Source of the DNA: Ficedula albicollis
Taxonomy: Eukaryota > Chordata > Aves > Passeriformes > Muscicapidae
Direction: 5' to 3'
Assembly: GCF_000247815.1 (NCBI RefSeq)
Contig: NW_004775931.1
Location: 280,170-344,169 of the forward strand
DNA length: 64,000 bases
Both the position numbers and the translations under genes were made by a program. The notes beneath the pieces are model-generated. The model ran no database searches. It had not been told where the DNA came from and was given only the letters and a program-made list of their open reading frames with translations. Shown here in pieces: positions 1-14,310 of the stretch (position 1 is the first letter of the stretch; every line of letters starts with the position of its first letter).

Positions 1-56
1 CTCTGGAAGGTGCTGTAGACATTGTACTCTCCCCTGCGGTGGGGCTGGTTCTTGCT
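1..56 (-). CDS. PPP2R2B: PPP2R2B coding exon (partial, cut by the window edge)
   Basis: Read on the minus strand, a pyrimidine-rich acceptor (cctgtccccccgcag, AG at 58-57) is followed by an exon starting at 56. It encodes SKNQPHRRGEYNVYSTFQ plus the first two bases of the next codon. This continues in phase 0 from the exon at 1236-1333, giving ...REQE|SKNQ..., the expected order in B55 proteins just after the first propeller strands. YNVYSTFQ is strongly conserved across B55 subunits. The exon continues beyond position 1. No stop or frameshift is seen. Confidence 0.93.
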
Positions 57-1235
57 CTGCGGGGGGACAGGCAGCGGCTGAGGGTGCTGGCAGCTCCGGG
101 GGATGCTGAGCTCAGGGCTGAGTGCCGGGCACAGCCTGTGCTGGCAGCACAGCTCCTGCTGGGCTGGGTGGGAATGGACAGGGAGTGGGGAGGGAAATGT
201 GTGGAAACAGTGGGAATGGAGAGGGAATGGAGAGGGAACGTAGCAGGAAGGGATCCCACCCCTCTGTCTGTCCCTGGTGAGTGGCTGGCACCCTGTGCCA
301 GCTCCTGCCAGCTGCTGAAGCCAGCCACAGAAGAGCTGCTGGCAGCAGCTACAGGTTTGGGATGGGCAGCCTTGGTTTGGGTGGGTGAAGCCCCACATGT
401 CCCCTTGAGCAGAAGCTGAGTGGGAATATTCAGAGTGATGCTGGAGGCTTAAAGTTCGAGAAAAGCAGTAGAAAAATGAAATGAGAGGAAAAGGAGAAAT
501 TAAATACTGCTGGAAAGGCTGATGAAGTGTCTGCACATGTGATGGTTAAACACAGAGTTCCCTTCGGCATAGAAATAATTTTAAAGCTTTAACTTTGGGA
601 AAAACTAAAACCATCATCGGACCATGACATGTCTCATGCCCAGGTCTGATGCTTTCCTCAGCACAGCTGAGGACAGGTGCTGCTGACTCAGGCACAGCGG
701 CTAACTGCAGCAGCTCTGGATGCTGGGGACCATCCCAGGCAGCAGAGCTGGCACAGCTGCCCCAGCCAGGCTGGCCAGGTGCTGCCAGCACAGCAGGGCC
801 ATGCTGGGGGCTGGGGCCAAACACAGATTCTCCAGCAGGCACAGCCTCCAGCTTCCAGCAGAGCGTTTGCTAACACTTCCCAGGCAAGGTTTGGGAAGAG
901 AAACGTAATGGTTGTAACCACCTTCACTTTCCAGAATTTGGGTGGTATGAAGGGTTCTTGGGGTGGTGTCATGTCCAAGATGGGAGATGACACTTGTCAC
1001 ACAGTCAGATGTGCTGCCTGATCCTGTTACACCTGGGGCAGAAGAACGCAGGCAGTGCAATGTTTGGAAGGTGTTTGGCAGAAGGAGATCTGGCCCTGCT
1101 GATGTTAATAGCTGCTTTTCAGCTCCTAGTATGCCAGGAGAGCCCTGAGCTTGGGAGTGACACAGGCAGATTAGGGAGCAGCAGGAGCTTCACTTAAAAG
1201 GATGAAATGGGCATTCTGCATTGACCGGCACTCAC
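57..1235 (-). other. PPP2R2B: PPP2R2B intron between two coding exons
   Basis: This intron of about 1.2 kb is bounded on the minus strand by a gtgag donor (1235-1231) and a cag acceptor (59-57). It contains no recognisable coding or RNA gene. Short open frames on both strands show no family resemblance. Confidence 0.85.
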
Positions 1236-1333
1236 CTCCTGCTCACGCTGGAATATTACAACCCGGCCCCCCTTGTCCCCTGTTGCCAGCAGCTCTCCAG
1301 TGTGGTTGAACTCAACTGTGGAGATGATGTCAG
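1236..1333 (-). CDS. PPP2R2B: PPP2R2B coding exon, 98 bases, first constant exon
   Basis: The minus-strand exon has acceptor AG at 1335-1334 (cttcaccag) and donor gtgag at 1235-1231. It is 98 bases: two bases completing an Ala codon (G|CT) and 32 codons beginning [20 protein letters not shown] and ending [12 protein letters not shown]. This is the beginning of the WD40 propeller shared by all B55 isoforms. The phase-1 entry is the point at which alternative N-terminal exons join, and the exon at 45312-45376 ends in the matching phase. The sequence is intact. Confidence 0.96.
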
Positions 1334-2260
1334 CTGGTGAAGAGAAGACAAAGACAATTTAGGTAACTGCAGGCTGAGCTCCACAGGCATCCAGAAAGCA
1401 CCATGCCCCCCGGTGCTCTGTACCCTGTGGCATCTCCATAAATCCGTTTTTCTATCATCTCTAACACTAAACGGGCTGGGCATTGCAGTTGTAACTGCAA
1501 ACGCTTTAATCTGCATTGTTTACCCTTGAGGCAACGCATGGGAGCTGCTAATGATTGGATTTGTTTGGCCTATTTTTAGAAGGGTGTCAGAGGTTAATTC
1601 CCCGGCAATTAGTGCCCAACTGGTGCTCAGCCGGTGCCTGGGGAGCCGCGGAGCTGGAGCCGGGAGAGCGGCTGCACTGGGCGCAGGGCGGATCCTGTGA
1701 TCAGCAGCACTTGGCCAGAGCAGCCGCCAACTCGCTGCTGCCATGGGCACTCCCTGCCCTTCTCCCTTCTCCCTCTGCAGCACCAGGGCTGCAGGGCTGG
1801 CAGGGACAGCCCCGTGCTGGCCACGGCACAAACACTGCCTGTGCTCACAGCCCCTGGCACTCGGAGCCCTCCCCGCGCTGCTGCGGCTCCTCCTGCGCGT
1901 CAGCTCTGCGTGTGACAGCAGAGAAACCCCAGAAACACAGCCTGGGCTGTCCCCTCTCCCTCCCCATGAATTTATCCCAGGTACAGACTAGAGAACTACC
2001 TCAGCAAACGAGAAAGGACAAAATGCAGCAACTGGCCCAAGCTCCTGGTGCCGCCCAGAACCATTGAGGGTCTTCCAGGACACCAGCCCAGAGAGCAGCC
2101 ACCAAACACAGCCCATGCTGTGCCATCACCCAGACAAGGCACCCTGAGCCCCCTCACACAGCCATGGGCTCCCCAAAACACCTCTGTGCCCCAGACAGCA
2201 TCCCTGCTAGCCAGAGACTCCCGGCAGATTGCAGAGTCAGAACAGACAACCCACGCTGGC
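1334..2260 (-). other. PPP2R2B: PPP2R2B large intron: single-copy stretch
   Basis: This is non-repetitive sequence immediately upstream of the first constant exon. I see no exon with credible splice sites and family resemblance. The plus-strand open frame of about 170 codons over 1555-2067 has no recognisable domain and looks like chance in GC-rich sequence. Confidence 0.6.
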
Positions 2261-2339
2261 AGTGTGGGGACTCACCACAACACTGCTCAGCAGCACACAG
2301 TGCTCACCACGCTCACCGCAACACTGCTCACCACACTCA

Positions 2340-3202
<863 letters not shown>

Positions 3203-3219
3203 ACACTCACCACAACACT

Positions 3220-3413
<194 letters not shown>

Positions 3414-3560
3414 ACACAGTGCTCACCACACTCACCAAAACACTGCTCACCAGCACACCACACACAGCACACACACCAGTGCTCACCAATGAAACCAGCA
3501 CACCACACACACCAGTGCTCACCAGTGCACACCAGTGCTCACCAGTGCACTGCTGCTCAC

Positions 3561-5669
3561 AGGCGAACAGGGCTGGACTGGCTGCCACTGGGCTAGAGAG
3601 CTCCAGGACCTCACAGGAGCCCGTGCTCCCTGTGGCCATCGTGGCCAGCACCCAGTGGCAGGAAGGTTTCACCCTGCTGCCAGCACTCAGGGAGGCTCAG
3701 GAGTGCTGCAGGGGGACTGAGCTCCACTGCCTCACACCAGTGGGGTGCTGGGTGTGGGCAGCACCTGGCAGAGAGCTCAGTCTTCTGGAGTTAAAGCTGT
3801 GGAATGGATTCTGAACTTCTTCAGATCACCTGCTCTTCTCTCTTGTTTGGAGCTGAGCTATTGGTTAAATACCATTCCCATTTAGCAACCGCATTCAGCA
3901 AACTCCTCCCAAAGGGCAGGAATTTTTAAAACAGGCATTTTTAACACCTGTTAGAGGCTGGGGAGGGACACTGGGACAGGGCAAATTCCATCTGTGCTGC
4001 TGGAACCTGTCCACCTCCCTACAGCCTGTGGCAGGCCTGCAGAACCAGAGCCCAATCTGCAATTCCATGGAATGGCTGCTGGGCTAACACACACGAGGAA
4101 AACACAGCCCTGGGAAGCCAAGCCAAAGCAGGCTCCTGTTCCCACAGGTAACTGGCTAACACACACGAGGAAAACACAGCCCTGGGAAGCCAAGCCAAAG
4201 CAGCTCCTGTTCCCACAGGTAACTGCAGCCACAGCTGCTGACAGGAGCCAGAGCAAAGCCAGACACCTTCAAGCACTGAAATTCTGTGTTTGGCACCAAG
4301 TCTGGCTCAGCAGCTCCAGCTCAAGCCTGGCTCACACAGAGGTTCCCATTCCTGCAGCATGTGCCCCCCACCCTGGAGAGCATCACTGCAATGCCGTGGC
4401 TGAGCCTGGTGTCGCTGGGATGCCACTGGATGACGCTGGGAACAGCTGGGAACAGCAGCCAGGGGACTCTGGCTGTGGCTGGGCAGTGCATTAGCCATAG
4501 CCACACCTCAGAATGAGACACGCTGCCGCCTCCTAAAATTACTCCGTTGAAATGTACCTGCTTTGCTCTATTTAATCCTCTCCATTACCAGCTGCCAGTT
4601 TTAGGTCATTCCTTTTTCAATGAATTAAAAATAACTTTGTGTGCTGCAGTGAGGCATTTTTCAGATGTGATCTAATGCAGCGGCTTGGGAGCAGGGCTGT
4701 GGTGTGAGACAGCAGGGCCAGGCACCCCAGGCACCTCTGTGCCCCCCCGGCACCTCTGTACCCCCCCAGCCCATTCACACTGCACCCACAGAGAGGGGGT
4801 GTCAGCCCCCAGATCCTCCCAGCCCTGCTGTTTGCTCATGCCCATCATCAGGATCAGACCAGGACACCAACAGAGCCTGGCTGACAACACCCTTCATACG
4901 TTAAATATTAAAAAATCTCTTCTGAGATCCCCCAAGCCGAAACCCAGCAGAGCTGACAGAAGCACCATCCCCAGCACCCGTGGGCTGGCACTGGCTCTTT
5001 CCCTGGGCAGTAACACCCAGAGGGAAATGGGGGATCCCAGGGAGCAAAGAGCACAGGGTGGCACCAGCTCCTTCCCAAAGGTGTCTGTGAGCAAACCAGA
5101 GTCAGTCACACCCACCTGCTGCCCCCGGAGACAGCCTGGCACCAGTGAGGATGCACAGGGATTTGTGCTGGGGTGATCAGTAATTTATCCCATTTCTCCC
5201 AAGGCTCCTTCGGCAGTTTTGTGACAACAGAAAGGAAAAAAACCTTGCTTCTTTTTTGCTTTTTCATTTCCTTCATCACCTCCTACACACTGAGTGCCCC
5301 AATGCGGGAATTTAAAGCAAACAGTTTCCATGGAGACCCAGCCCGCCGTCCTCCCTCCCTCCCATCCTCCTTCCCTCGGCATCTCTGTGCCTTCACGCTC
5401 TCGTGCTAAAAATATCCGAGATGGGATTTGATTTCCGCCGTGGCGATACAGTTTTATCAGAAAAATGGGAGATTTACAACGCGCCCCCTCCCCCTCTCGC
5501 AGCGTGGAGGGAGGCGTGCTCTGTGCCAGGAGCAGGGAGTGGATCTGTTATTCAAAGGAAAGATCAGCCAGGGAAGCTGCAGTCGGTGCTGAGCCCTGGA
5601 TCCCTGAGCTGCCCACACAGCCACCCCGTCCTCCTGCCACCAGGGCAGGGTCTGGTGTCTCATCCTGCT
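3561..5669 (-). other. PPP2R2B: PPP2R2B intron: single-copy stretch with a small duplication
   Basis: This is mostly unique intronic sequence. It contains a 72-base tandem duplication at about 4082-4225, whose copies share aacacacacgaggaaaacac, and a short CACCTCTGTxCCCCCC repeat near 4732-4769. No exon is recognised. Confidence 0.6.
4082..4225. repeat. Tandem duplication, 72-base period, two copies
   Basis: The segment starting ggctaacacacacgaggaaa at 4082 recurs at 4154 almost unchanged (one G is lost in the caggctcc/cagctcc part). Each copy ends in tgttcccacaggtaact. Confidence 0.85.
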
Positions 5670-7787
5670 CCTGGAGCATCCCAGACACACCATCCCTGCA
5701 CCTGGAGCATCCCAGACACACCATCCCTGCTCCAGGAGCATCCCAGACACACCATCCACCATCCCTGAACCTGGAGCATCCCAGACACACCATCCCTGAA
5801 CCTGGAGCATCCCAGACACACCATCCCTGAACCTGGAGCATCCCAGACACACCATCCCTGAACCTGGAGCATCCCAGACACACCATCCCTGAACCTGGAG
5901 CATCCCAGACACACCATCCCTGAACCTGGAGCATCCCAGACACACCATCCCTGAACCTGGAGCATCCCAGACACACCATCCCTGAACCTGGAGCATCCCA
6001 GACACACCATCCCTGAACCTGGAGCATCCCAGACACACCATCCCTGAACCTGGAGCATCCCAGACACACCATCCCTGAACCTGGAGCATCCCAGACACAC
6101 CATCCCTGAACCTGGAGCATCCCAGACACACCATCCCTGAACCTGGAGCATCCCAGACACACCATCCCTGAACCTGGAGCATCCCAGACACACCATCCCT
6201 GAACCTGGAGCATCCCAGACACACCATCCCTGAACCTGGAGCATCCCAGACACACCATCCCTGAACCTGGAGCATCCCAGACACACCATCCCTGAACCTG
6301 GAGCATCCCAGACACACCATCCCTGAACCTGGAGCATCCCAGACACACCATCCCTGAACCTGGAGCATCCCAGACACACCATCCCTGAACCTGGAGCATC
6401 CCAGACACACCATCCCTGAACCTGGAGCATCCCAGACACACCATCCCTGAACCTGGAGCATCCCAGACACACCATCCCTGAACCTGGAGCATCCCAGACA
6501 CACCATCCCTGAACCTGGAGCATCCCAGACACACCATCCCTGAACCTGGAGCATCCCAGACACACCATCCCTGAACCTGGAGCATCCCAGACACACCATC
6601 CCTGAACCTGGAGCATCCCAGACACACCATCCCTGAACCTGGAGCATCCCAGACACACCATCCCTGAACCTGGAGCATCCCAGACACACCATCCCTGAAC
6701 CTGGAGCATCCCAGACACACCATCCCTGAACCTGGAGCATCCCAGACACACCATCCCTGAACCTGGAGCATCCCAGACACACCATCCCTGAACCTGGAGC
6801 ATCCCAGACACACCATCCCTGAACCTGGAGCATCCCAGACACACCATCCCTGAACCTGGAGCATCCCAGACACACCATCCCTGAACCTGGAGCATCCCAG
6901 ACACACCATCCCTGAACCTGGAGCATCCCAGACACACCATCCCTGAACCTGGAGCATCCCAGACACACCATCCCTGAACCTGGAGCATCCCAGACACACC
7001 ATCCCTGAACCTGGAGCATCCCAGACACACCATCCCTGAACCTGGAGCATCCCAGACACACCATCCCTGAACCTGGAGCATCCCAGACACACCATCCCTG
7101 AACCTGGAGCATCCCAGACACACCATCCCTGAACCTGGAGCATCCCAGACACACCATCCCTGAACCTGGAGCATCCCAGACACACCATCCCTGAACCTGG
7201 AGCATCCCAGACACACCATCCCTGAACCTGGAGCATCCCAGACACACCATCCCTGAACCTGGAGCATCCCAGACACACCATCCCTGAACCTGGAGCATCC
7301 CAGACACACCATCCCTGAACCTGGAGCATCCCAGACACACCATCCCTGAACCTGGAGCATCCCAGACACACCATCCCTGAACCTGGAGCATCCCAGACAC
7401 ACCATCCCTGAACCTGGAGCATCCCAGACACACCATCCCTGAACCTGGAGCATCCCAGACACACCATCCCTGAACCTGGAGCATCCCAGACACACCATCC
7501 CTGAACCTGGAGCATCCCAGACACACCATCCCTGAACCTGGAGCATCCCAGACACACCATCCCTGAACCTGGAGCATCCCAGACACACCATCCCTGAACC
7601 TGGAGCATCCCAGACACACCATCCCTGAACCTGGAGCATCCCAGACACACCACCCCTGCGCCTGGAGCATCCCAGACACACCATCCCTGAACCTGGAGCC
7701 TCCCAGACACACCATCCCTGCTCGTGGAGCATCCCAGACACACCATCCCTGAACCTGGAGCATCCCAGACACACCATCCCTGCTCCT
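5670..7787. repeat. 31-bp minisatellite, about 68 copies
   Basis: The unit begins cctggagcatcccagacaca and ends ccatccctgaa (31 bases). It is repeated head to tail over 2.1 kb. The central copies are essentially identical; variants are confined to the ends (ctgca, ctgctcc, ctgcgcc and ctgctcg forms, and an extra ccatcca near 5756). Since 31 is not a multiple of 3 and the minus-strand unit lacks stops in all frames, the array gives minus-strand open frames of 700-840 codons. These repeat every 31 residues and are not genes. Confidence 0.97.
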
Positions 7788-8100
7788 GGCACATCCCATC
7801 TGCTCCAGCTCCAGCAGCAGCTCTTTGCAGGTGGGCTCTGGTCCCTGCTGTCCTGGTGGGGAGGCTACAGGACACCACAGGTGTCCCACACAGGACACCA
7901 CTCATGTGCCAGCACCTGTGCCAGGAGCACAGGTCACTCCTGAGGGACACAGGGTGACACCCCTGGCCCATGCCCTGGTGGCAGGACAGCCCTGGCTCAC
8001 ACCCCCTGGGCAGAGCGTGCCCCCAGCCCTCCCAGGGGCCCTGCCAGCTTTCCCAGGGGAAATGCCTCCCTTGGGACAAGAAGTGAGAGGCAGGTCTGTG
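7788..8100 (-). other. PPP2R2B: PPP2R2B intron: single-copy stretch
   Basis: This GC-rich sequence between the 31-bp minisatellite and a CR1 fragment has no recognisable feature. Confidence 0.5.
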
Positions 8101-8360
8101 ACCTCACACCATCATGGAATCACTTAGGTTGGAAACCCTCTAAAATCAAATCCAGCCATTCCCCCAGTGCTGTCGAGGTCACCACTAACCCCTGTCCCCA
8201 AGTGCCACATCTGCACATCTGTTCAATCCCTCCAGGGATGGTGACTCCATCGCTGCAGCCTGTGCCAGGGCTGCTCAGCCCTTTCAGGGAGGGAATTTTC
8301 CCCAATATCCACCCTGAGGCCTTTCCCTGGGGCACAGCTCTGGACACCCTGCTCTCCTTG
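8101..8360 (-). mobile_element. CR1-like LINE 3' fragment
   Basis: The plus strand reads as the reverse complement of a CR1 3' end. It starts atcatggaatcacttaggtt, continues with ccccaagtgccacatctgca and ccagggatggtgactccatc, and then has gctgctcagccctttcaggg and ccccaatatcc. These phrases, in this order, match CR1 tails common in bird genomes. It is 5'-truncated, as is usual for CR1, and has no intact open frame. Confidence 0.8.
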
Positions 8361-8587
8361 CTGTGTCTATAAATTACTCCTGGACAGCACCACACACAAA
8401 GCCACAGCTGCAGATGATAGTAAATTGGGAAGCACCATAAATAACAGCAAAGCAGGCTGCCAAAGGAAGGATTTAGATCATTCAAATCCCAGGCTGTGAG
8501 TTGCCAAATCGAGTTTAATACTGATCAGTGTGGGATAATAACTCACCACATCCACATCCCTCAAACCCATTAGAGCCCTCCAGAGAG
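8361..8587 (-). other. PPP2R2B: PPP2R2B intron: single-copy stretch
   Basis: This is a short unique stretch between the CR1 fragment and a hexamer array. Nothing is recognised. Confidence 0.4.
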
Positions 8588-8868
8588 GGATGGGGATGGA
8601 GATGGAGATGGAGATGGAGATGGAGATGGAGATGGAGATGGAGATGGAGATGGAGATGGAGATGGAGATGGAGATGGAGATGGAGATGGAGATGGAGATG
8701 GAGATGGAGATGGAGATGGAGATGGAGATGGAGATGGAGATGGAGATGGAGATGGAGATGGAGATGGAGATGGAGATGGAGATGGAGATGGAGATGGAGA
8801 TGGAGATGGAGATGGAGATGGAGATGGAGATGGAGATGGGGATGGGGATGGGGATGGGGATGGAGATG
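8588..8868. repeat. (GATGGA)n hexanucleotide array, about 47 copies
   Basis: Near-perfect ggagat hexamers run for about 280 bases, with ggggat variants at both ends (8588-8600 and 8836-8862). The period of 6 keeps all frames open, giving false frames of Met-Glu, Trp-Arg, Ile-Ser, His-Leu and Pro-Ser dipeptides. Confidence 0.97.
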
Positions 8869-9561
8869 TGGCCCCGGCCTGGGAGCACAGCCAAGCCATG
8901 GCACAGTGGCCACTCCCTGCCTGCTGCTTGCCCATGAATTAGAAAGCAAGGGGGACATCAATGGGTCCTGCTAATTGAGAACAAAACCTACATCTGAAAC
9001 TGCTCAGGTGGATGAAGAAAGCACAAAGAGGTAACAAAAAATTAAGAGGTTTATGGAGGGAATGTGTGACAATGGAAAAGCCAGAGCACAAGCCCAGCCA
9101 TGGCTCCCCTGTGGAGATCTCAGTGCATCCCACCTTCTCTGCATCCCACCACACCATGGCAGGGATGGAGCCTGAGCTCAGAAAGGGGGTTGAGAAGGAC
9201 ACAAACCTTAGGATTACAACTGAATAGCGCAGCACAGCCCTCAGCCTCTCGAGGAGGACTCCCAGGTCTGACCCTCAGTGCCGGTGTGGGGAGCCTGGGC
9301 CATCAGTCCTGCCCCAAGCTGTGTGGTCCACGGCAGGGGTCGTGAGGAGGGAGGGCAGAGGACAGCAGAGGTTAAACTGCAATCCAATGGCATGCACAAT
9401 CACATGTGACTGATCAGCATCGATGATCCCCGCTGAGGTGAGTGATAGCCTGAGAAACAGAAATCCATTCCCCTGCATTGAGCCCAGTAAGGATCTGGAG
9501 CATCAGCAAAATGCCCTGAAACACCAAAGCTTGCTGACACTATGGAGGGAAGCACAGCACA
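8869..9561 (-). other. PPP2R2B: PPP2R2B intron: single-copy stretch
   Basis: This is unique intronic sequence. No exon or RNA gene is recognised. Confidence 0.5.
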
Positions 9562-9660
9562 GCACACCTTGGCATGGCATGGCATGGCATGGCATGGCAT
9601 GGGGGGGGGGGGGGGGGGCACGGCACGGCACGGCACGGCACGGCACGGCACGGCACGGCA

Positions 9661-9670
<10 letters not shown>
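9562..9670. repeat. GGCAT/GGCAC pentamer array with an 18-G interruption
   Basis: ggcat pentamers (to 9600) are followed by 18 G (9601-9618) and then ggcac pentamers to about 9660. The corresponding array at 10355-10419 passes from ggcat to ggcac without any G run, so the 18 G here are probably an error in the same array. Confidence 0.85.
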
Positions 9671-10617
<947 letters not shown>

Positions 10618-12156
10618 GCCCCCGCAGAGCGCCCGTCTCAGGATGCCCGCCTGCAGGAATGGGAGTTCACGTCACTCTGCCGTCCTGGCAGGGCCATTGC
10701 TGGGACTGCTGGAAAGGAGTCCAGCAGGATTTCACTCCACGGGAGGGTTCAGCACAGACTGACAGGGAGCAGAGGCTCTCACAGCCCCAGGTGCCCAGGG
10801 CAAGCACTTGGGAGGAGTGGGCAAGAGCTGCTGCAGGGCCCAGGGCACCGGCAGAGACCGTGCAGTCTGGGATGCCACGGGCTGGGTCACCAACAGGAGC
10901 AGAGCAGTAAAACAGGAAAGAAGGCAGAACATGACTTAGTCCATCTGCAGCCCTGCCCCCTGCAGCCCTGGCACACCCATGCTGTGCCTTCCCAGCCGTG
11001 CTGAGCTGTGCTGTGGAGCCAGCTCCCACTGCCAGAGCATTCCAGGCAGCTCATCTGGCTGCTCTGTCCCTTGGCTCGCTGCAGGATTTTCGCTGCCATC
11101 CCTGTGCCAAGAGGCTTTAGCAGCACAGCAGACAGAACCTCCTCAAAATGGCTGATTTGGGCTTAGGAATAGTGATGGAAAATCCAAGTCCATCTGTAAA
11201 ATATACTCTTAAAAAATGAGACTTTGTAAAAAGCAGCTGAGCATTGATCAAATCCTCCACCCTTTCCACACTAAAACCTTTAGAAACTCCAGTGATTTCT
11301 GCCACAGAACTGTCTGGGCACTTCTCATGCATGGGCATAAAAGCATAAGCAACCCAAAAAGTGGCCTGGTTCCAAAATACCTTCCGAAAACCTGTGATTT
11401 CCAGGGACATCGCTGGTTGCTGAAAACCTGAACATCTGACATCTGGGAAGCAGGAACTCACGGATGGTAACAATACTGAGCTCTTTGTATTCACAGGATC
11501 TTTATCTGCAACAGGAGCACAAAAGCTGCTTTTCTCCAAAGGCAGCACTGAGCTGAGCACCGCACCCAGGTCTGACCCTCGTACCTGAGTCCTGGGGATG
11601 TTTTCTTGCAGAGGAGGAGCCCCTGAGCTCACAGCCCTTCGTCCTGCTCTCACAGAGACAGGGTGGCTGTGCAGACACGGGCGTGGATGCTTTCCAACAC
11701 TTCATGTGCCATGCAGTCTGTCTTTCTGGTCATCTTGCTGCAGCCATCTGTTAGCTGATCAGCAAAAACTATTGACTGCTTAAAAAATTTAATTACAAGT
11801 ACCCAAATGTCAGCTAAGTGAGTAAAATTCAGAAGCAGTGAGCTTTGCTCTCACGTAGAGCAGCTATTTTCAGCTTACAACCCAGTTTTGTTACCATCTT
11901 GCTCTGATGTCATTCTCTGTCACATTATTCCAGTTTGGTGCCCCTGGAACAAACCCCTCAACTGAACATGGGAGGCACAACATGGACCTGCTGTGACAGG
12001 AGCTTCTCACAGCAACAAGGGATCACAAAACTCTGCACACATGGAGGCTCAAGGGGTGGGTGCCCATGGGCAAACCTGGGCACAGGGTGACTGAATGAGC
12101 TGCCTGCAGCTGGGTCAGCCAGGGAGGCAGCACCAGGACAGGAACACAGCTGGGCC
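10618..12156 (-). other. PPP2R2B: PPP2R2B intron: single-copy stretch
   Basis: This is unique sequence without a recognisable gene. The minus-strand open frame of 178 codons (11117-11653) has no domain I recognise. Confidence 0.55.
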
Positions 12157-12234
12157 AGCAGTGAGGGCAGCAATGGGGCAGCAGTGAGGACAGCAATGGG
12201 GCAGCAGTGAGCGCAGCAATGGGGCAGCAGTGAG
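12157..12234. repeat. 23-bp tandem repeat, about 3.4 copies
   Basis: Units of the form agcagtgaggxcagcaatgg plus ggc occur three times and then a partial copy. In the second duplicated copy (from 13586) only the final partial unit follows the G run, so the array marks a breakpoint. Confidence 0.85.
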
Positions 12235-12949
12235 ACACGAGGGGCTGACACAAGGTGGGGAATGGGGGCAGGAGTGGGAATGTGGCTGATGGAGTATGAA
12301 CACCTTCTGCATGGTGTTCTGACCCTTCTCTGCCATAATCTCCCTCTCCACAGCCAGCACCCACGGCAGCTGGGCCCATCAGAGTGGTGGCATTTGAAAA
12401 AATGTTCTTAACGCTCCAGTTCCAGTTCTAGTGGAAAGCAAACACATCAACACTGTGCAGACAGTCCCTGGCGTTTGTTGCAGAGATTTGAATTTAATCA
12501 GCTGGAGATGGCTTAATCCCACATCTGGGGCTGTCCTGAGCACAGAGATGGCATCACAGTGGAACTGGGGCGGGCAGTGCCTCCCAGAGCACTGGGCTGT
12601 GCCACCCCACCTGGGCACCAGGTATTCCAGACTGGCATCAGCCACCACAGTGCTGTGCCAGCAGCGTCTCCCCTGCCTGTCCCAGTCACGCCCAGTGCCC
12701 ACAGACCCTGCTCTGTGCCTGTTGGCACCCCAGTGCCCTCCTGCCGCCCTCAGGAGCTGGTGCCCCTCCCTCGGGGTGCACCCGCTCCCAGAGTGCCAGA
12801 GGCACAGTGACACCCCTGGCCGGTGGCCACTGGCAGGTTTGCTCCACGAGGCTCAGTGCCACTGCTGCTCCTGGGGCACAAACCCCCTCAAGGCTGACCC
12901 AGAGCCCCTCATGGGGCCACAGCATATGCTTCATCTGCTCCCTCTGAAA
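12225..12949. repeat. Left copy of a 725-base duplication flanking poly-G
   Basis: These 725 bases recur at 13586-14310 at a constant offset of 1361, and translations of open frames in both copies are identical. The left copy ends exactly where the G run starts. A perfect copy of this size separated by poly-G argues for technical duplication. Confidence 0.9.

Positions 12950-14310
<1,361 letters not shown>

Noticed and set aside
5670..7787. CRISPR-like array of regular repeats
   Set aside because: There are no spacers: the 31-bp units are directly contiguous, and the genome is a vertebrate one.
5457..8079. Minus-strand open frames of 700-840 codons with a 31-residue repeat
   Set aside because: A stop-free 31-bp minisatellite read in three frames gives the same repeat in each; there is no codon bias, splice structure or known family.
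8588..8868. Possible low-complexity protein (Met-Glu, Trp-Arg, Pro-Ser or His-Leu dipeptides)
   Set aside because: It is a pure hexanucleotide microsatellite.
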